NCBI GenBank assembly: GCA_003611745.1
Contig: RAYF01000045.1
Coordinates: 1-55,192 of the forward strand
Direction: 5' to 3'
DNA length: 55,192 nucleotides
Origin: a bacterium D16-36
Lineage (GTDB): Bacteria > Bacillota > Clostridia > Lachnospirales > Lachnospiraceae
The translations under genes were made by a program, and so were the position numbers. This document shows, in pieces, positions 17,012 through 26,361 of the stretch. The notes beneath the pieces are model-generated. The model was not told the origin of the DNA, did no database searches, and saw nothing but the letters and a program-made list of their open reading frames with translations. Within the stretch, counting starts at the first letter, position 1, and every line of letters begins with the position of its first letter.

Positions 17012-17740
17012 TTATACTTTTATATCGCTAACCCTTTCACTCCACCAATAAGCAAGGACATAAAGAATCAATAGAACTGTCATAAAGAACCGCCCGGAGG
17101 CTTGATAAAGACAATCGAGAAAACCTGGTGAGCAGAGCCAGAAGTAGAGAATCATCCCCAGTGGAATCAGATTCATAATCCGGCTTTCCATTCTTTTTCC
17201 GGCTATCATCGTTTGAATTTCACGCTTGACCTCAATTTTTTCACTGATTTTTACTGCTGCCAGTCTTGTAATAGAGATCAAATCTCCCCCTGTACGTTTT
17301 GCAGTCTGGAACACTTTAACAAAATGCTTAATATCCTCTGTCTGCCACCTGCCTGCAAAATCCAACAGTACCCTTTCCACAGGCTGGTTTAAATCAAACT
17401 GCCTGTCCATCCTTTCAAACTCAGAGGCCAGCAGGGAACCCTCCCCATACAACAGCACCAGATCCTTTCTTGCCTCAACGATTGCATTCTCCATAGAATA
17501 TCCCGCCCCCAATGCAGCTGCAATTCCCAGAAGCCCCTCCCTAAACTCCAAAGTAATCTCATAATGCTGCCTTTTTTGATACTCTTTTCCCTCGCGGATA
17601 ATGTAATAAATCCCATAAATCACAGACAGGACGCATGATATCACAGCATTACGGTAAAATAAGCAGGTGACAGCCATTGCCAGCAAAAAACCTTTTAGAA
17701 ATCTAGTACAGTACATCTTAATATTCATCTTTTTATCCAT
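17012..17740 (-). CDS. tadB: TadB-like inner-membrane platform protein
   Basis: A 242-aa T2SF family protein: two TM segments at the N-terminus, a cytoplasmic helical domain with EFREGLLGIAAALGAGYSME and FQTAKRTGGDLISITRLAA, then two C-terminal TM segments. It starts 18 bp after the ATPase gene and has GGAGG in front of ATG. Confidence 0.88.
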   Translation of the reverse strand: MDKKMNIKMYCTRFLKGFLLAMAVTCLFYRNAVISCVLSVIYGIYYIIREGKEYQKRQHYEITLEFREGLLGIAAALGAGYSMENAIVEARKDLVLLYGEGSLLASEFERMDRQFDLNQPVERVLLDFAGRWQTEDIKHFVKVFQTAKRTGGDLISITRLAAVKISEKIEVKREIQTMIAGKRMESRIMNLIPLGMILYFWLCSPGFLDCLYQASGRFFMTVLLILYVLAYWWSERVSDIKV

Positions 17741-17757
17741 CTGCCCTCCTAACTACA

Positions 17758-18999
17758 TCAGTCCAAATCCAATTCTATCCCGGCTGCCAGCAACTTTTCC
17801 TGATGACGTAATTCTTTAGAAATCCGTTTTAGTTTTCCTATTACTTTCCCATCTGCTGCTTTTCCCTCCTCACAGAATTGAAACAGCGGCTTTAAACAAA
17901 TTTCCCCGTTATCCATTCCAATTACCTCATCAATCTCCAGTATCTTTCTGGTTTTATCTCTCAACCTCCCCAACTGGACAACAATGTCCAGAGCAGAAGC
18001 TATCTGGTTTCTCACTGCCAGCAGCGGAATATCCATGCCAATGAGCACTAAAGTTTCCAGACGGTTCAGCATATCCTTAGGGCTGTTCGCATGGCCGGTA
18101 CAGAGGCTGCCATCGTGGCCTGTATTCATCACATTGAGAAGCTCACAGGCAGCCGCATCCCTCACTTCCCCTAAAATTATCCTGTCCGGCCTCATACGCA
18201 ATGCTGACTTAATCAGATCACGAATGGTAATCTCATTTTTGCCTTCGATATTAGCATTCCTGACCTCCAGCCTGACCAGATTAGGAATTCCCCTAATCTG
18301 CAGCTCTGCGGCGTCCTCTATCACAATAATTCTTTCCTCACTCGGAATATATTCAGACAGGACATTTAAAAACGTTGTCTTTCCGCTCCCTGTGCCGCCG
18401 CTGATAAAAATATTATATTTTGCCTGCACCAGTTTCATTAGGAATCCTGCTGCCTCTTCTGTGATAGAACCTATCTCCAACAGCTTGTCCATAGAAATAG
18501 GCTGTTCTGGAAATTTTCGGATTGTGACAACCGGCCCTTCCAAGGCAACAGGCGGCAATACTATATTTACACGGGAGCCGTCAAGCAGCCTCACATCCAC
18601 AATAGGATTTGCTTCATTAACCCTGCGGTTAACTTTCCCTACAATCTGTTGCACAACATCTTCTAATTTACTTTGGCTGGAAAAACTTTTCGGATAGGGG
18701 AGCAGACTGCCCTCCCTCTCAATAAATATATGATTGGGGCCGTTGACCATAATTTCCGTAATGCTGTTATCTTCCAATATCTCCTGAAGGACATCCAGTT
18801 TTCGGATAGAATTAAAGATTGTCCTTATCATCTCTTGTTTCTTCCCAACAGGCAGATAGACAGTATGCCCCAGTTTCAGAACCTGTTCCTCAATATATTC
18901 CAAAATCTCTTCATCTGTAATCCCATTGTTACAATCCATTTCCCTAAGTATCATTTCTTGAATTTGCTGGCACCTATCTTTCTCCTCCTTTTCTGTCAT
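17758..18999 (-). CDS. cpaF: Tad secretion ATPase TadA/CpaF
   Basis: About 413 aa. N-terminal helical domain, then ITEIMVNGPNHIFIEREG, the Walker A FISGGTGSGKTTFLN (about 201-209), Asp box, Walker B IILGEVRDAAACELL and His box DGSLCTGHANSP, all as in CpaF/TadA hexameric ATPases that power Flp pilus assembly. ATG 18999 (MTEKEEK) with AAAGGCAGG upstream is chosen; the frame is open to 19092. Confidence 0.93.
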   Translation of the reverse strand: MTEKEEKDRCQQIQEMILREMDCNNGITDEEILEYIEEQVLKLGHTVYLPVGKKQEMIRTIFNSIRKLDVLQEILEDNSITEIMVNGPNHIFIEREGSLLPYPKSFSSQSKLEDVVQQIVGKVNRRVNEANPIVDVRLLDGSRVNIVLPPVALEGPVVTIRKFPEQPISMDKLLEIGSITEEAAGFLMKLVQAKYNIFISGGTGSGKTTFLNVLSEYIPSEERIIVIEDAAELQIRGIPNLVRLEVRNANIEGKNEITIRDLIKSALRMRPDRIILGEVRDAAACELLNVMNTGHDGSLCTGHANSPKDMLNRLETLVLIGMDIPLLAVRNQIASALDIVVQLGRLRDKTRKILEIDEVIGMDNGEICLKPLFQFCEEGKAADGKVIGKLKRISKELRHQEKLLAAGIELDLD

Positions 19000-19095
19000 A
19001 ATACCTGCCTTTCTGCCCGTTGTATCAGGGCGTATCTTAGAGCTTTTTGCACAAATTATATCCCACACTTTCAAATATACTATACTACCCAAAGA

Positions 19096-20031
19096 CTAAT
19101 TCACCTCCACACGCAAAAAACTCTCTGCTATTTTTTGGTGTTTCTCCCTCTGTAAGAAACGGAAAAATGCCTGCTCCTTTAATTTTTGTGACTGCGTTAC
19201 GGATTTCGGCATATATAACTGACTACACTGCTCCATCAGATATATTGCCGCATCCCCCATGTACCCAATATCAAAAACGGTCTTCTCATATCCTGTCTGC
19301 TGTAGCAGAACTTTTAAAAAAAGGCTGATATCTTCACAATTCATTTCATACAAATCACGGTAATCCTCCACAGCTGGAATATAGTCCATCCCATCTACGG
19401 AAACAATCAGAGTTTCCAGCTTTAGAGCAAGCTTATCCTTTCTCTGTTTTAAATAGAAAATCACCTCTGACATCCCACGGAACTGTACCTGCCCCTGTCC
19501 TTTCTTCCCCTCTGGCGAAAGTTCCAGCCCCTGAAATAATTCCATACTGACATACAGTGTTTTGTAATGCTTTGCCAGCCCCTGTGCCATAGAAAGTGCA
19601 TATTTTGTCACGCCTGCTCCCCCAAATGGTGCATATACACCAATAAAGTCAGCCGTCCTCCCAAGTACTGAATGCTGTGTATAACAAATTCTGTCATCTT
19701 CTGCTATCTGTTCCAAAATTTCTTTCACGATATTCTGTGCGGACTGATACTTAAACAGCAGATAGTATTCCGATTGCTCACTTACCTGACTGCCCTCAGA
19801 TAGAAGCATAATCTTTGGAATCTTTTCCCGTAATCCCCGAATCTCCCCGGCAACCTCTTCCCCGGCAAGAAGGACATCAATCCCTCTGCTCTCTGCTGCC
19901 TTCTTTAACATCTCCAGACTGGTAAACAGCCGTGTTTCCATTACACTATGGCTCTTCCGGCACAAATAATCTACCAGACAAGACATATATCCCTGCCTGT
20001 CATATAAAGCAATCTGTATCTTTTTTAACAA
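19096..20031 (-). CDS. TadZ/CpaE-like ATPase
   Basis: About 311 aa. A receiver-like N-terminal domain lacking a clear phosphorylation site is followed by a MinD/ParA-type domain with a deviant P-loop, GVYAPFGGAGVTKYALSMAQ: the usual KGGxGKT has lost both Lys residues and replaced the second with Val, which is common in TadZ and suggests weak or no hydrolysis. TadZ proteins place the Tad machine in the cell. The preferred start is TTG at 20031, 5 bases after GGAGG, overlapping the prepilin peptidase by 7 bp; an ATG at 20103 lies deep in that gene. Confidence 0.75.
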   Translation of the reverse strand: MLKKIQIALYDRQGYMSCLVDYLCRKSHSVMETRLFTSLEMLKKAAESRGIDVLLAGEEVAGEIRGLREKIPKIMLLSEGSQVSEQSEYYLLFKYQSAQNIVKEILEQIAEDDRICYTQHSVLGRTADFIGVYAPFGGAGVTKYALSMAQGLAKHYKTLYVSMELFQGLELSPEGKKGQGQVQFRGMSEVIFYLKQRKDKLALKLETLIVSVDGMDYIPAVEDYRDLYEMNCEDISLFLKVLLQQTGYEKTVFDIGYMGDAAIYLMEQCSQLYMPKSVTQSQKLKEQAFFRFLQREKHQKIAESFLRVEVN

Positions 20032-20525
20032 ATTCCCCTCCACCTTCCAAGAAGCACCAAGACATACGCAAAAGCTAAAATCGGTGCCAGGATAATCGTA
20101 CACTCTGCCGAATCCCTGTCCCTATCATAATACGGCTCTTTATTTCCTCTCCCCGCCGCAAAATATGACAAGACATAATGGAACCGTTTTAAAAAAATCT
20201 GATTGCGAAACAGAACAGCCAAAGAAACCATTCCAGAAAGGACAAGCCAGACAACAGATACAGAAAACAAAAAATCAAGCCCATGCATTCCGCCTACCAC
20301 CGACAAAAGCTTCACATCTCCAGCACCAACCGCCCGCATCTTAAATACAGGAAAAGCAACTGTAATAGTTACCAGTACCGCAGCGGTGCAGTAAAACAGA
20401 CCCCGCAGGCCCTCCTGCCATAATCTCACAGATAGGCCAAAAATCCATCCCAGCCATATCAGGTAATTGGGAATTATCTTTTTCCTGATATCATATATAG
20501 CTGCTGCTGTCAACAGCGGTGTCAT
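20025..20525 (-). CDS. Prepilin peptidase (A24, TadV/CpaA)
   Basis: About 166 aa, typical of TadV. The two catalytic Asp motifs are clear: AAAIYDIRKKIIPNYLIW and RAVGAGDVKLLSVVGG. Five to six TM segments. The frame stays open to 20762 but would overlap bofA; ATG 20525, with GAGAG upstream, fits the family length. It cleaves Flp and TadE-type prepilins at the inner membrane. Confidence 0.85.
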   Translation of the reverse strand: MTPLLTAAAIYDIRKKIIPNYLIWLGWIFGLSVRLWQEGLRGLFYCTAAVLVTITVAFPVFKMRAVGAGDVKLLSVVGGMHGLDFLFSVSVVWLVLSGMVSLAVLFRNQIFLKRFHYVLSYFAAGRGNKEPYYDRDRDSAECTIILAPILAFAYVLVLLGRWRGIC

Positions 20526-20637
20526 AACCAGCTCTCTCAAAAGCGGCACCCCCTTCTCAAAGTGTGCCGCAAATATAACAAACCCTGCCTTACCTGTCAA
20601 GCCAAGGTATTTTTGTATATTTTTCACAAAATTTTTT

Positions 20638-20910
20638 CTATGTAATTGTAAAATAGTACTGCAATGCATAGAGCAGCAGCACTCCCCATATGCCCAAAAC
20701 ACCAGAAACCCCAAGCGTAATTTCGTTAATATTGACGGTAAAATTTCCGCCGCAGGATTCAATCAAAAAATTCGCAATGTAAATGATTATAAGGCCTGAC
20801 AGGCATCTTATGACAAAATTCAGAATCAGTTTTACCACATCAACACCCATGGTTCCCAGTAAAACCGAAAAACCGCCTATAAATAACATAATAAAAATGG
20901 TATTTTCCAT
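20638..20910 (-). CDS. bofA: BofA-like pro-sigmaK processing inhibitor
   Basis: A 90-aa protein with two to three TM segments, ending FTVNINEITLGVSGVLGIWG and VLLLYAL, the conserved BofA C-terminal pattern, where the usual LGxPG reads LGIWG. BofA restrains the SpoIVFB protease in the mother cell during sporulation. In Bacillus and many clostridia it lies next to yaaL; here yaaL is present but divergent. The first pilus gene follows after 112 bp in the same direction. Confidence 0.8.
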   Translation of the reverse strand: MENTIFIMLFIGGFSVLLGTMGVDVVKLILNFVIRCLSGLIIIYIANFLIESCGGNFTVNINEITLGVSGVLGIWGVLLLYALQYYFTIT

Positions 20911-21262
20911 CCTCTACCCCTTTCATTCTTGCTCTTAATAATATGACAAGCATTATCTCATTACTAAAAGTATGCGGACGTAATTTTTTTCATTCATTTT
21001 CTTTGCATAATTATGGAATTTTCTGTCTATACTTATACTAGAGCGTGTTTGAAAATTCATTCTCACAATCTGCGTCCCCCACTTTGCGCTATATTTGCCT
21101 CAAATTTAGTCAATGTAGCCCGCTACACCTCCTAAATTTGGAACAAATCTCCCACAAAGCGTGAAACACATCTTGTAAAAAGCAATTTTCTAACACGCTC
21201 TAGATAATCAGAACTTCGTCAGACATATTGCAGTAATATCATAGTGTAAAGGAGGACTAGCC
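20911..21262. other. Divergent intergenic region between bofA and yaaL
   Basis: It holds the 166-bp inverted-repeat element at 21038-21203 and about 130 bp of AT-rich DNA in front of bofA where its promoter must lie. No confident sigma-factor site is seen. Confidence 0.5.
21038..21203. repeat. MITE-like 166-bp inverted-repeat element
   Basis: The ends CTAGAGCGTGTTTGAAAATT (21038-21057) and its reverse complement with one mismatch (21184-21203) bound an element that folds further inside: ATTTGCCTCAAATTTAG pairs imperfectly with CTAAATTTGGAACAAAT. It has no coding capacity. Ends, length and fold fit a non-autonomous miniature transposable element; CTAG at each end may be part of the ends or a target duplication. 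Confidence 0.7.
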
Positions 21263-21490
21263 ATGAAAATGCTCTGGAAAAAAGAAAAAACTCCCAAAAA
21301 GGAAGTTTTTCTAAAAAAGGCGCTGTTAGAAGCACAACGAAACCTGCAGGACGCTTATGCAGGATTGGCTAATGTCAATGAACCCGATTTAATTGACAGT
21401 TACATCTATGAACTAAATGCTGCAAATCTACGCTATCAGGTTATTTTACGTGATTATAAATCACTGGAAGATCAGAAATCACCGTTATAA
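21263..21490 (+). CDS. yaaL: YaaL/DUF2508 family protein
   Basis: A 75-aa, highly charged helical protein: a Lys-rich start, then ALLEAQRNLQDAYAGLANVN and EPDLIDSYIYELNAANLRYQ, the DUF2508 signature. The function is unknown. GGAGG is 7 bases from ATG. The classical neighbour bofA lies on the other side of the MITE-like element in the opposite direction, unlike the co-directional yaaL-bofA order of Bacillus. Confidence 0.8.
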   Translation: MKMLWKKEKTPKKEVFLKKALLEAQRNLQDAYAGLANVNEPDLIDSYIYELNAANLRYQVILRDYKSLEDQKSPL

Positions 21491-21578
21491 ACCCTGCCAA
21501 ACCTTCTTTTGCAATCATTGCCTTGACTCTGTATTTCAGAAAAACATCGTTATATATACTCAGACATTTCCGTTTTCA

Positions 21579-23012
21579 CTAAAACGCAGATGGACGCAGG
21601 CGGTCAAAAACCCCATATAAATCCAAAGTCCCATTTCCCCATATACGGCTCGGGATTGTAATTCCGTTCCTGTCTGCCCCCCGGATTAAATACATCTTTG
21701 CCTTTTCTGTATCTAAGGCCCTGTCATTTCCCCGTACAATTGCCCATTCTGCCAGAAGCGCTACAACACCTGCCGTAACGGCTGCCGCCTGACTGGAACC
21801 TGTTCGTGAACCATAACGCGCCCTGTCGTTTCTCTCCTGTTCCCCTATCGGATAATTCCCTGCAAACGGAAGTGTACCATATACCTCAACCCCAGGTGCA
21901 GCAAAATCCGGTTTTATCTCATTTCCCCTTGTAAAGCCACGGCTGGATTCGGCAGCCACCCCCCTGTTTTCTGAATTATAAAAAGAAGTCGTAATAACTC
22001 CCCTGTTATTTCCGGGATCACATATTGTAGTATCTGGATTTGCTTTTAAAAAATATGTCTGGTCATCTATAAAATTTCTAATCGGCAGCCACATATCAAA
22101 CCTTCTCGTGCTCTGCAGTTCATTAAATACACGTATTTTCCAAACTCCCGATGTAGGATTCTGAAAACGCAGCTGGATGCATTCATCGCCGCTCTCAAAA
22201 GAAAACAGCAGATACTCAATATAGACCACAGTCCCCCCAAAAAGAAAACTGACACGCCGCTGCTCTCCCAGCCTTGCCTGCGTTTTCCCGGAATACTCCC
22301 CATCTGGTGAAATCAATCCCACAGAATAGAGCTCTGTAGCATCAGTCCACAGCTTTATTGTAAAGCCCCGCTCATTTTCCCCTACCCTGACCTCCACCTC
22401 AACATCATCGCCCCCATTGAGTGGATCATTTTGGTAATGGTGGGAGGTATTGGCTTCGTTTCCAGCAGCAGTCACCATCAAAATTCCCCGGTAGTCACCG
22501 TAACTTTCCATTAATTCCCCCAGAATACCTCCCCTGTTATGTCCGCCCTGATTTGTTCCCATCCCCAGACAGATTACCAGAGGCATGCCATTCTTTTCCG
22601 CAATATTTACAAGATAACGGATTCCTGTCATAATGTCACCTTCAGCATAACATGGGTTGCTGCTCTTGATAAAATAAAAATTTCTTAAATTCTGTTTTGC
22701 CTCCTTACATTTAACCATGCAAATAGACGTGTAGGGTGCCACTCCGGAAAAATCAACATTTTCCATAATATTCCCACAGGCCGCCCCTGCCATAAATGTG
22801 CCATGCCCATTTATATCCCTGCTTGGCACAATATCTAGTGGAGTATCACTATTTAATGCCCGATTAATATCGTCCGCTGTGTATTCTACTCCATAAGAAA
22901 ATAATTCTGGAGACCGCTCTCCTTCCCTTGGGTTCTCTACCGTCTGATCCCATATGCTAAGAATGCGCGTCCTTCCATCGCTACCGATAAATGCAGGATG
23001 TGAATAGTCAAT
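21579..23012 (-). pseudogene. S8 subtilase (CspB-like), C-terminal part, split by an 18.5-kb insertion
   Basis: Codons from ATT at 23012 to the stop at 21579 (477 aa) carry IDYSHPAFIG, the catalytic His in NGHGTFMAGAACG, AAGNEAN and the catalytic Ser in GSRTGSSQAAAVTAGVVALL. A long insert between His and Ser regions (about residues 170-300) matches the jellyroll domain of clostridial Csp proteases. It has no start codon of its own at the break; the missing N-terminal 107 codons are at 41799-41479. Csp proteases act in spore germination by cleaving pro-SleC in Clostridium; this exact role is inferred. Confidence 0.9.
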
Positions 23013-23029
23013 CCCCTCTCATGTCAAGT
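23006..23029. other. Left attachment junction (attL)
   Basis: Host sequence ending AGTCAAT meets CCCC, then element sequence CTCTCATGTCAAGTAG. TGTCAAGT at 23022-23029 is the inverted copy of ACTTGACA at the right end, so the two could be recombinase half-site motifs of attP. Confidence 0.75.
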
Positions 23030-23058
23030 AGCTGCAGAAAAGTTTTTAGGCTTTTTAT

Positions 23059-23286
23059 TCAAAAACTTCTCTGTTTTAGCAGTTTCCTTAATAAATACAC
23101 GCCTTTTTGCATACCTGCTGTCAGGTAATTGCCACAAAATCCCATCTGCCATGTTAAATCATTGCAAAATAAGCTACTTGGGTGAAGAATGCCGGTTTTG
23201 CATTCTTCCAGTGTGAGACTTAGATGTTCTTCGGCAAATATCCACAGTGCTTTGTCGATTTTAGAACATCTTCTCACACTTTCCAC
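23059..23286 (-). CDS. Doubtful small ORF at the left end of the element
   Basis: 75 codons overlapping the recombinase stop by 13 bp, starting MESVRRCSKIDKALWIFAEE and continuing HLSLTLEECKTGILHPSSLF. The composition looks protein-like, but there is no ribosome site of note and I recognise no family. The perfect hairpin GAAGAATGC/GCATTCTTC (23192-23217) lies inside it. Confidence 0.25.
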   Translation of the reverse strand: MESVRRCSKIDKALWIFAEEHLSLTLEECKTGILHPSSLFCNDLTWQMGFCGNYLTAGMQKGVYLLRKLLKQRSF

Positions 23287-24584
23287 CTGATTTCTATTTC
23301 TTCTTCATTAGAAACCACTATACTATCAATATACTTCTCTATTGCTTCTGCTGTCAACAAGACATCTTCCTCTGGAACAAATTTCTCTGATTCCGTCTTG
23401 GCAAGCTGTTCCAGATATTCTTCCAACCAGAACAACACCACCTCTTCCAGAAACATCACATTCACTTGGCTGACACATCCCTCCAATCCGGTCACATACC
23501 GGTTATGGCAGGTAAAATAAGGATTCAGCCCCTCCTTTATCCGAAGGTTACGTTTGCAGCATCCGCATATTGCCTTGCCAATCAGTGGATGCCTGCTTCC
23601 TTCCGTCCTCTTTTTGGAACTTTTCCCCCTGCTCTTCTGGAGTTCCTCAAAATCCTCCCTTGCAATGATAGGGGCATGGTGGTTTCTTATCATCTTCCAC
23701 TCTGCCCTTGCTTTCAGGACATTACGGCCTCCCACCTGTCCCCTCTCTGTCTTGCCATACTCCACATCCCCGGCATACACCGGATTGCGTAATATACTGC
23801 ATACGGTACTGCTGCTCCAGTAAAATTTATCCCCCTTTGGTTTCCGTGAAGTTTTTCCTTTCCTGATCTTAAACTCCACCGGCGTAGGAATATTTTCCAA
23901 ATTTAGTTTCTTTGCCGTCTGGGAAGAAGTCATCCCCTGCAGGGCAAGGGAAAAAATCTTCCGAACAACCGCTGCCTCGTCCTCACAGATGACAAGCATA
24001 TGCCTGTCATCCGGAGATTTTTCATAGCCAAACGGGGCATTGCCGCTGACATACTGCCCGCCATCCTTTCTTGCCCGCAGCGAAGTCTTCACTTTCTGCG
24101 ATAAATCCTTGCTGTATAGGTCATAGAGAAGATTTTTGAAATTTACAACCAAATCGGCGGTGTTTCCCTGAGAACTGCCGCTGTCGTAATGGTCGTTAAT
24201 GGAAATAAAACGGATTCCCAAAAAGGGGAATATCTGCTCCAGATATGCGCCCACTTCCATATAATCCCTGCCAAACCGTGAAAAATCTTTTACCACCACA
24301 CAGTCAAACTTCTCATTTCTGGCATCCTCCAGAAGCCTTTGCACCCCCGGACGGTTGAAATTCGTCCCCGAAAAACCGTCATCCTGATATTCCATAACCT
24401 CACATTCCTCAAAATGGGAGGCAATATACTTCCTTATTAAAATACGCTGCATGGAGATACTGTTGCTTTCCTCCGCCACGGTTTCATCCGTTTTAGAAAG
24501 GCGCATATAGATGGCAATGCGGATTGCATAGGTTACAGTCCTTTCCTTATCCGCCTGCCTGTTTCTTTCTATCTTTTTATTCAT
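23274..24584 (-). CDS. Large serine recombinase 1
   Basis: 436 aa. Resolvase catalytic domain with nucleophile Ser in IAIYMRLSKTDE and Arg motif VVKDFSRFGRDY, a recombinase domain with GNAPFGYEKSPDDRH, a zinc ribbon (ICGCCKRN, YFTCHNRY and GCVSQ) and a short C-terminal part. It lacks the long coiled coil of its two upstream relatives. No good ribosome site precedes ATG 24584; a branched hairpin structure does. It is nearest the left junction, about 260 bp away. Confidence 0.92.
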   Translation of the reverse strand: MNKKIERNRQADKERTVTYAIRIAIYMRLSKTDETVAEESNSISMQRILIRKYIASHFEECEVMEYQDDGFSGTNFNRPGVQRLLEDARNEKFDCVVVKDFSRFGRDYMEVGAYLEQIFPFLGIRFISINDHYDSGSSQGNTADLVVNFKNLLYDLYSKDLSQKVKTSLRARKDGGQYVSGNAPFGYEKSPDDRHMLVICEDEAAVVRKIFSLALQGMTSSQTAKKLNLENIPTPVEFKIRKGKTSRKPKGDKFYWSSSTVCSILRNPVYAGDVEYGKTERGQVGGRNVLKARAEWKMIRNHHAPIIAREDFEELQKSRGKSSKKRTEGSRHPLIGKAICGCCKRNLRIKEGLNPYFTCHNRYVTGLEGCVSQVNVMFLEEVVLFWLEEYLEQLAKTESEKFVPEEDVLLTAEAIEKYIDSIVVSNEEEIEIRWKV

Positions 24585-24598
24585 ATTTTTGAATATGC

Positions 24599-24669
24599 GG
24601 AAGAATGCTGCTTTGCAGCAAGTCCGCTTTTGCGGACGTTTCTTCCCGTGTGAATGGTCTCATTCACAC
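24599..24669 (-). other. Branched hairpin structure between recombinases 2 and 1
   Basis: GGAAGAA (24599-24605) and TTCTTCC (24640-24646) close a three-way junction holding two hairpins, TGCTGC-ttt-GCAGCA (24606-24620) and GTCCGC-tttt-GCGGAC (24622-24637). A further stem GTGTGAATG/CATTCACAC (24648-24669) overlaps the stop of recombinase 2. It may control translation or processing between the two genes. Confidence 0.45.
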
Positions 24670-26360
24670 TTGCCTCCTTTCCCCGACCTGCCATATTCAT
24701 CGGCATACAGTAATTCATTCATGCGGAATGCAAAGGTAATTTTCACCCGATGGCCGGCGTACACATCAATCCGGCGGATCAGGCTATGTATAATATCCTT
24801 TGTCAGTTTCGTCTTTTCATTACATTTCATCAGGTTCCGCAGGAACTTCCCTTTTTCCGCTGTCTCACGCTCCATGACGTCTAACCTGCACTGTAGTTTC
24901 CTTATCCTCCCTGCCAATTCATGGAGGGACCTCTCCTGTTCCTTTTTCATCTGCTGAAATTCTTCCAGAGAAAGGCTGCCCTCATGGTATTTCAGATACA
25001 GCTCGCTCCCTCTCTTTTTCCCGCATTCCTGCTGTTTTTCACACCGGGCAATCTCCTGTCTGATTTGCTGCTTTTGTTCCTCCGCCTGCCTTTCCTGCTC
25101 TTTTACCAGCCTGCCCGGACGCAGGCCCGACAGGGCAAACTCCTGATGCAGCGCTGTCTTTACCAAGTCATCCAGTACACCTTTCCCTATGCTCTTTGCC
25201 AGACAGTGCAGGTCATCCAGCCTGCGGGATGACGGGCAGTAATAACCATAATAACGGACCGTATGGCTGGAACTGAACTCTTTTGCATTTGCCACCCTTG
25301 CCATCCGCTTTCCACAGTCCCCACAGAACAGCACCCCGGCATAAATGTCCTCCTCCGGAGGCACCTTTTTGGAAAAGCCGTCCCTGTTACAATATTTTTC
25401 TGCCGATTTTTCAAACATGGCAGCCACCCGAAAAAATACCTCCTCACTGACAATGGGCTCATGGGTTCCCCACTTGACGCTGTAATCCCCGCTGTCCACA
25501 TCATGCCTGTTTCTGATTTTATACTGTTTCCCACAGGCTGTCCCCTGCACCAGACAGCCCATATAGACCGGATTTGTCAGGATTAGTTTGACTGTCGCAG
25601 TCCCCCACTGCTCCAAAACCTCCCCTTCCTGCCAGTACACATGCCCTGTCTTTTTATAAATTCCGGGCCGGTGGATTTCCCTCTCATACAGTTTCCCGGC
25701 AATCTGGCCCATATTTTGGCCGGATAAATACATTTCGTAAATATCCCTGACTATCCCTGATGTTTCCGGACAGATAAAAAGGCATTTCTTCCCCTCTATC
25801 CATTCTGCCCGGTATCCATAAGGTGGGATTCCCCCGGTATAGCTCCCCTGTTCCTGACGGCTTCGCTTGCTGGACTTCACCTTCTGGGCAATATCCCTGG
25901 CATACATCTCATTTACCAGATTTTTGAGGTTCAGCGCCATTTCATCCGTACCGGAATCCGTCTCGAATGTATCAATCCCATCCGCAAGGGCAATAAAACG
26001 GACACCCATAAAAGGGAAAATCTTCTGGATATAATTTCCCGCCTCTATATGGTTCCTGCCGAAACGGGATAAATCCTTGACAACCACACAGTCAATGCGT
26101 TTTTTCCTCACATCCTGCATCATCCGCTCAAAGCCTTCCCGCTTAAAATTGGTTCCGGTCCTGCCCAAATCCGTATAGCAGTCATACAGTTCCATTTCCG
26201 GGTGTTCCTTCAGGTACTGCTTTGCCATCGCAATCTGCGTGTCAATGGATTCGTTCTTTCTCTCTGTTCCATCAACAGAGAGTCTCGCATAAACCCCCAC
26301 ATGAAAACGCCTGGAAAGAGGTATCTGCTCTGTTCTTTTCTTTTTGGAAGTACGCGCCAT
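24660..26360 (-). CDS. Large serine recombinase 2
   Basis: 566 aa. Catalytic Ser in VGVYARLSVDG, Arg motif VVKDLSRFGRNH, recombinase domain GGIPPYGYRAEW, zinc ribbon (LFCGDCGKRM, YYCPSSRR, LHCLAKS) and a coiled coil over about 420-510 (VKEQERQAEEQKQQIRQEIA). AGGAGG lies upstream of ATG. It starts 1 bp after recombinase 3 ends. Confidence 0.95.
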   Translation of the reverse strand: MARTSKKKRTEQIPLSRRFHVGVYARLSVDGTERKNESIDTQIAMAKQYLKEHPEMELYDCYTDLGRTGTNFKREGFERMMQDVRKKRIDCVVVKDLSRFGRNHIEAGNYIQKIFPFMGVRFIALADGIDTFETDSGTDEMALNLKNLVNEMYARDIAQKVKSSKRSRQEQGSYTGGIPPYGYRAEWIEGKKCLFICPETSGIVRDIYEMYLSGQNMGQIAGKLYEREIHRPGIYKKTGHVYWQEGEVLEQWGTATVKLILTNPVYMGCLVQGTACGKQYKIRNRHDVDSGDYSVKWGTHEPIVSEEVFFRVAAMFEKSAEKYCNRDGFSKKVPPEEDIYAGVLFCGDCGKRMARVANAKEFSSSHTVRYYGYYCPSSRRLDDLHCLAKSIGKGVLDDLVKTALHQEFALSGLRPGRLVKEQERQAEEQKQQIRQEIARCEKQQECGKKRGSELYLKYHEGSLSLEEFQQMKKEQERSLHELAGRIRKLQCRLDVMERETAEKGKFLRNLMKCNEKTKLTKDIIHSLIRRIDVYAGHRVKITFAFRMNELLYADEYGRSGKGGKCE

Positions 26361-26361
26361 G

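Noticed and set aside
17758-20525. Type II secretion or competence pilus instead of Tad
   Set aside because: CpaF-type ATPase, TadB/TadC pair, Flp-length pilin, TadZ-like and TadE-like proteins together define a Tad system.
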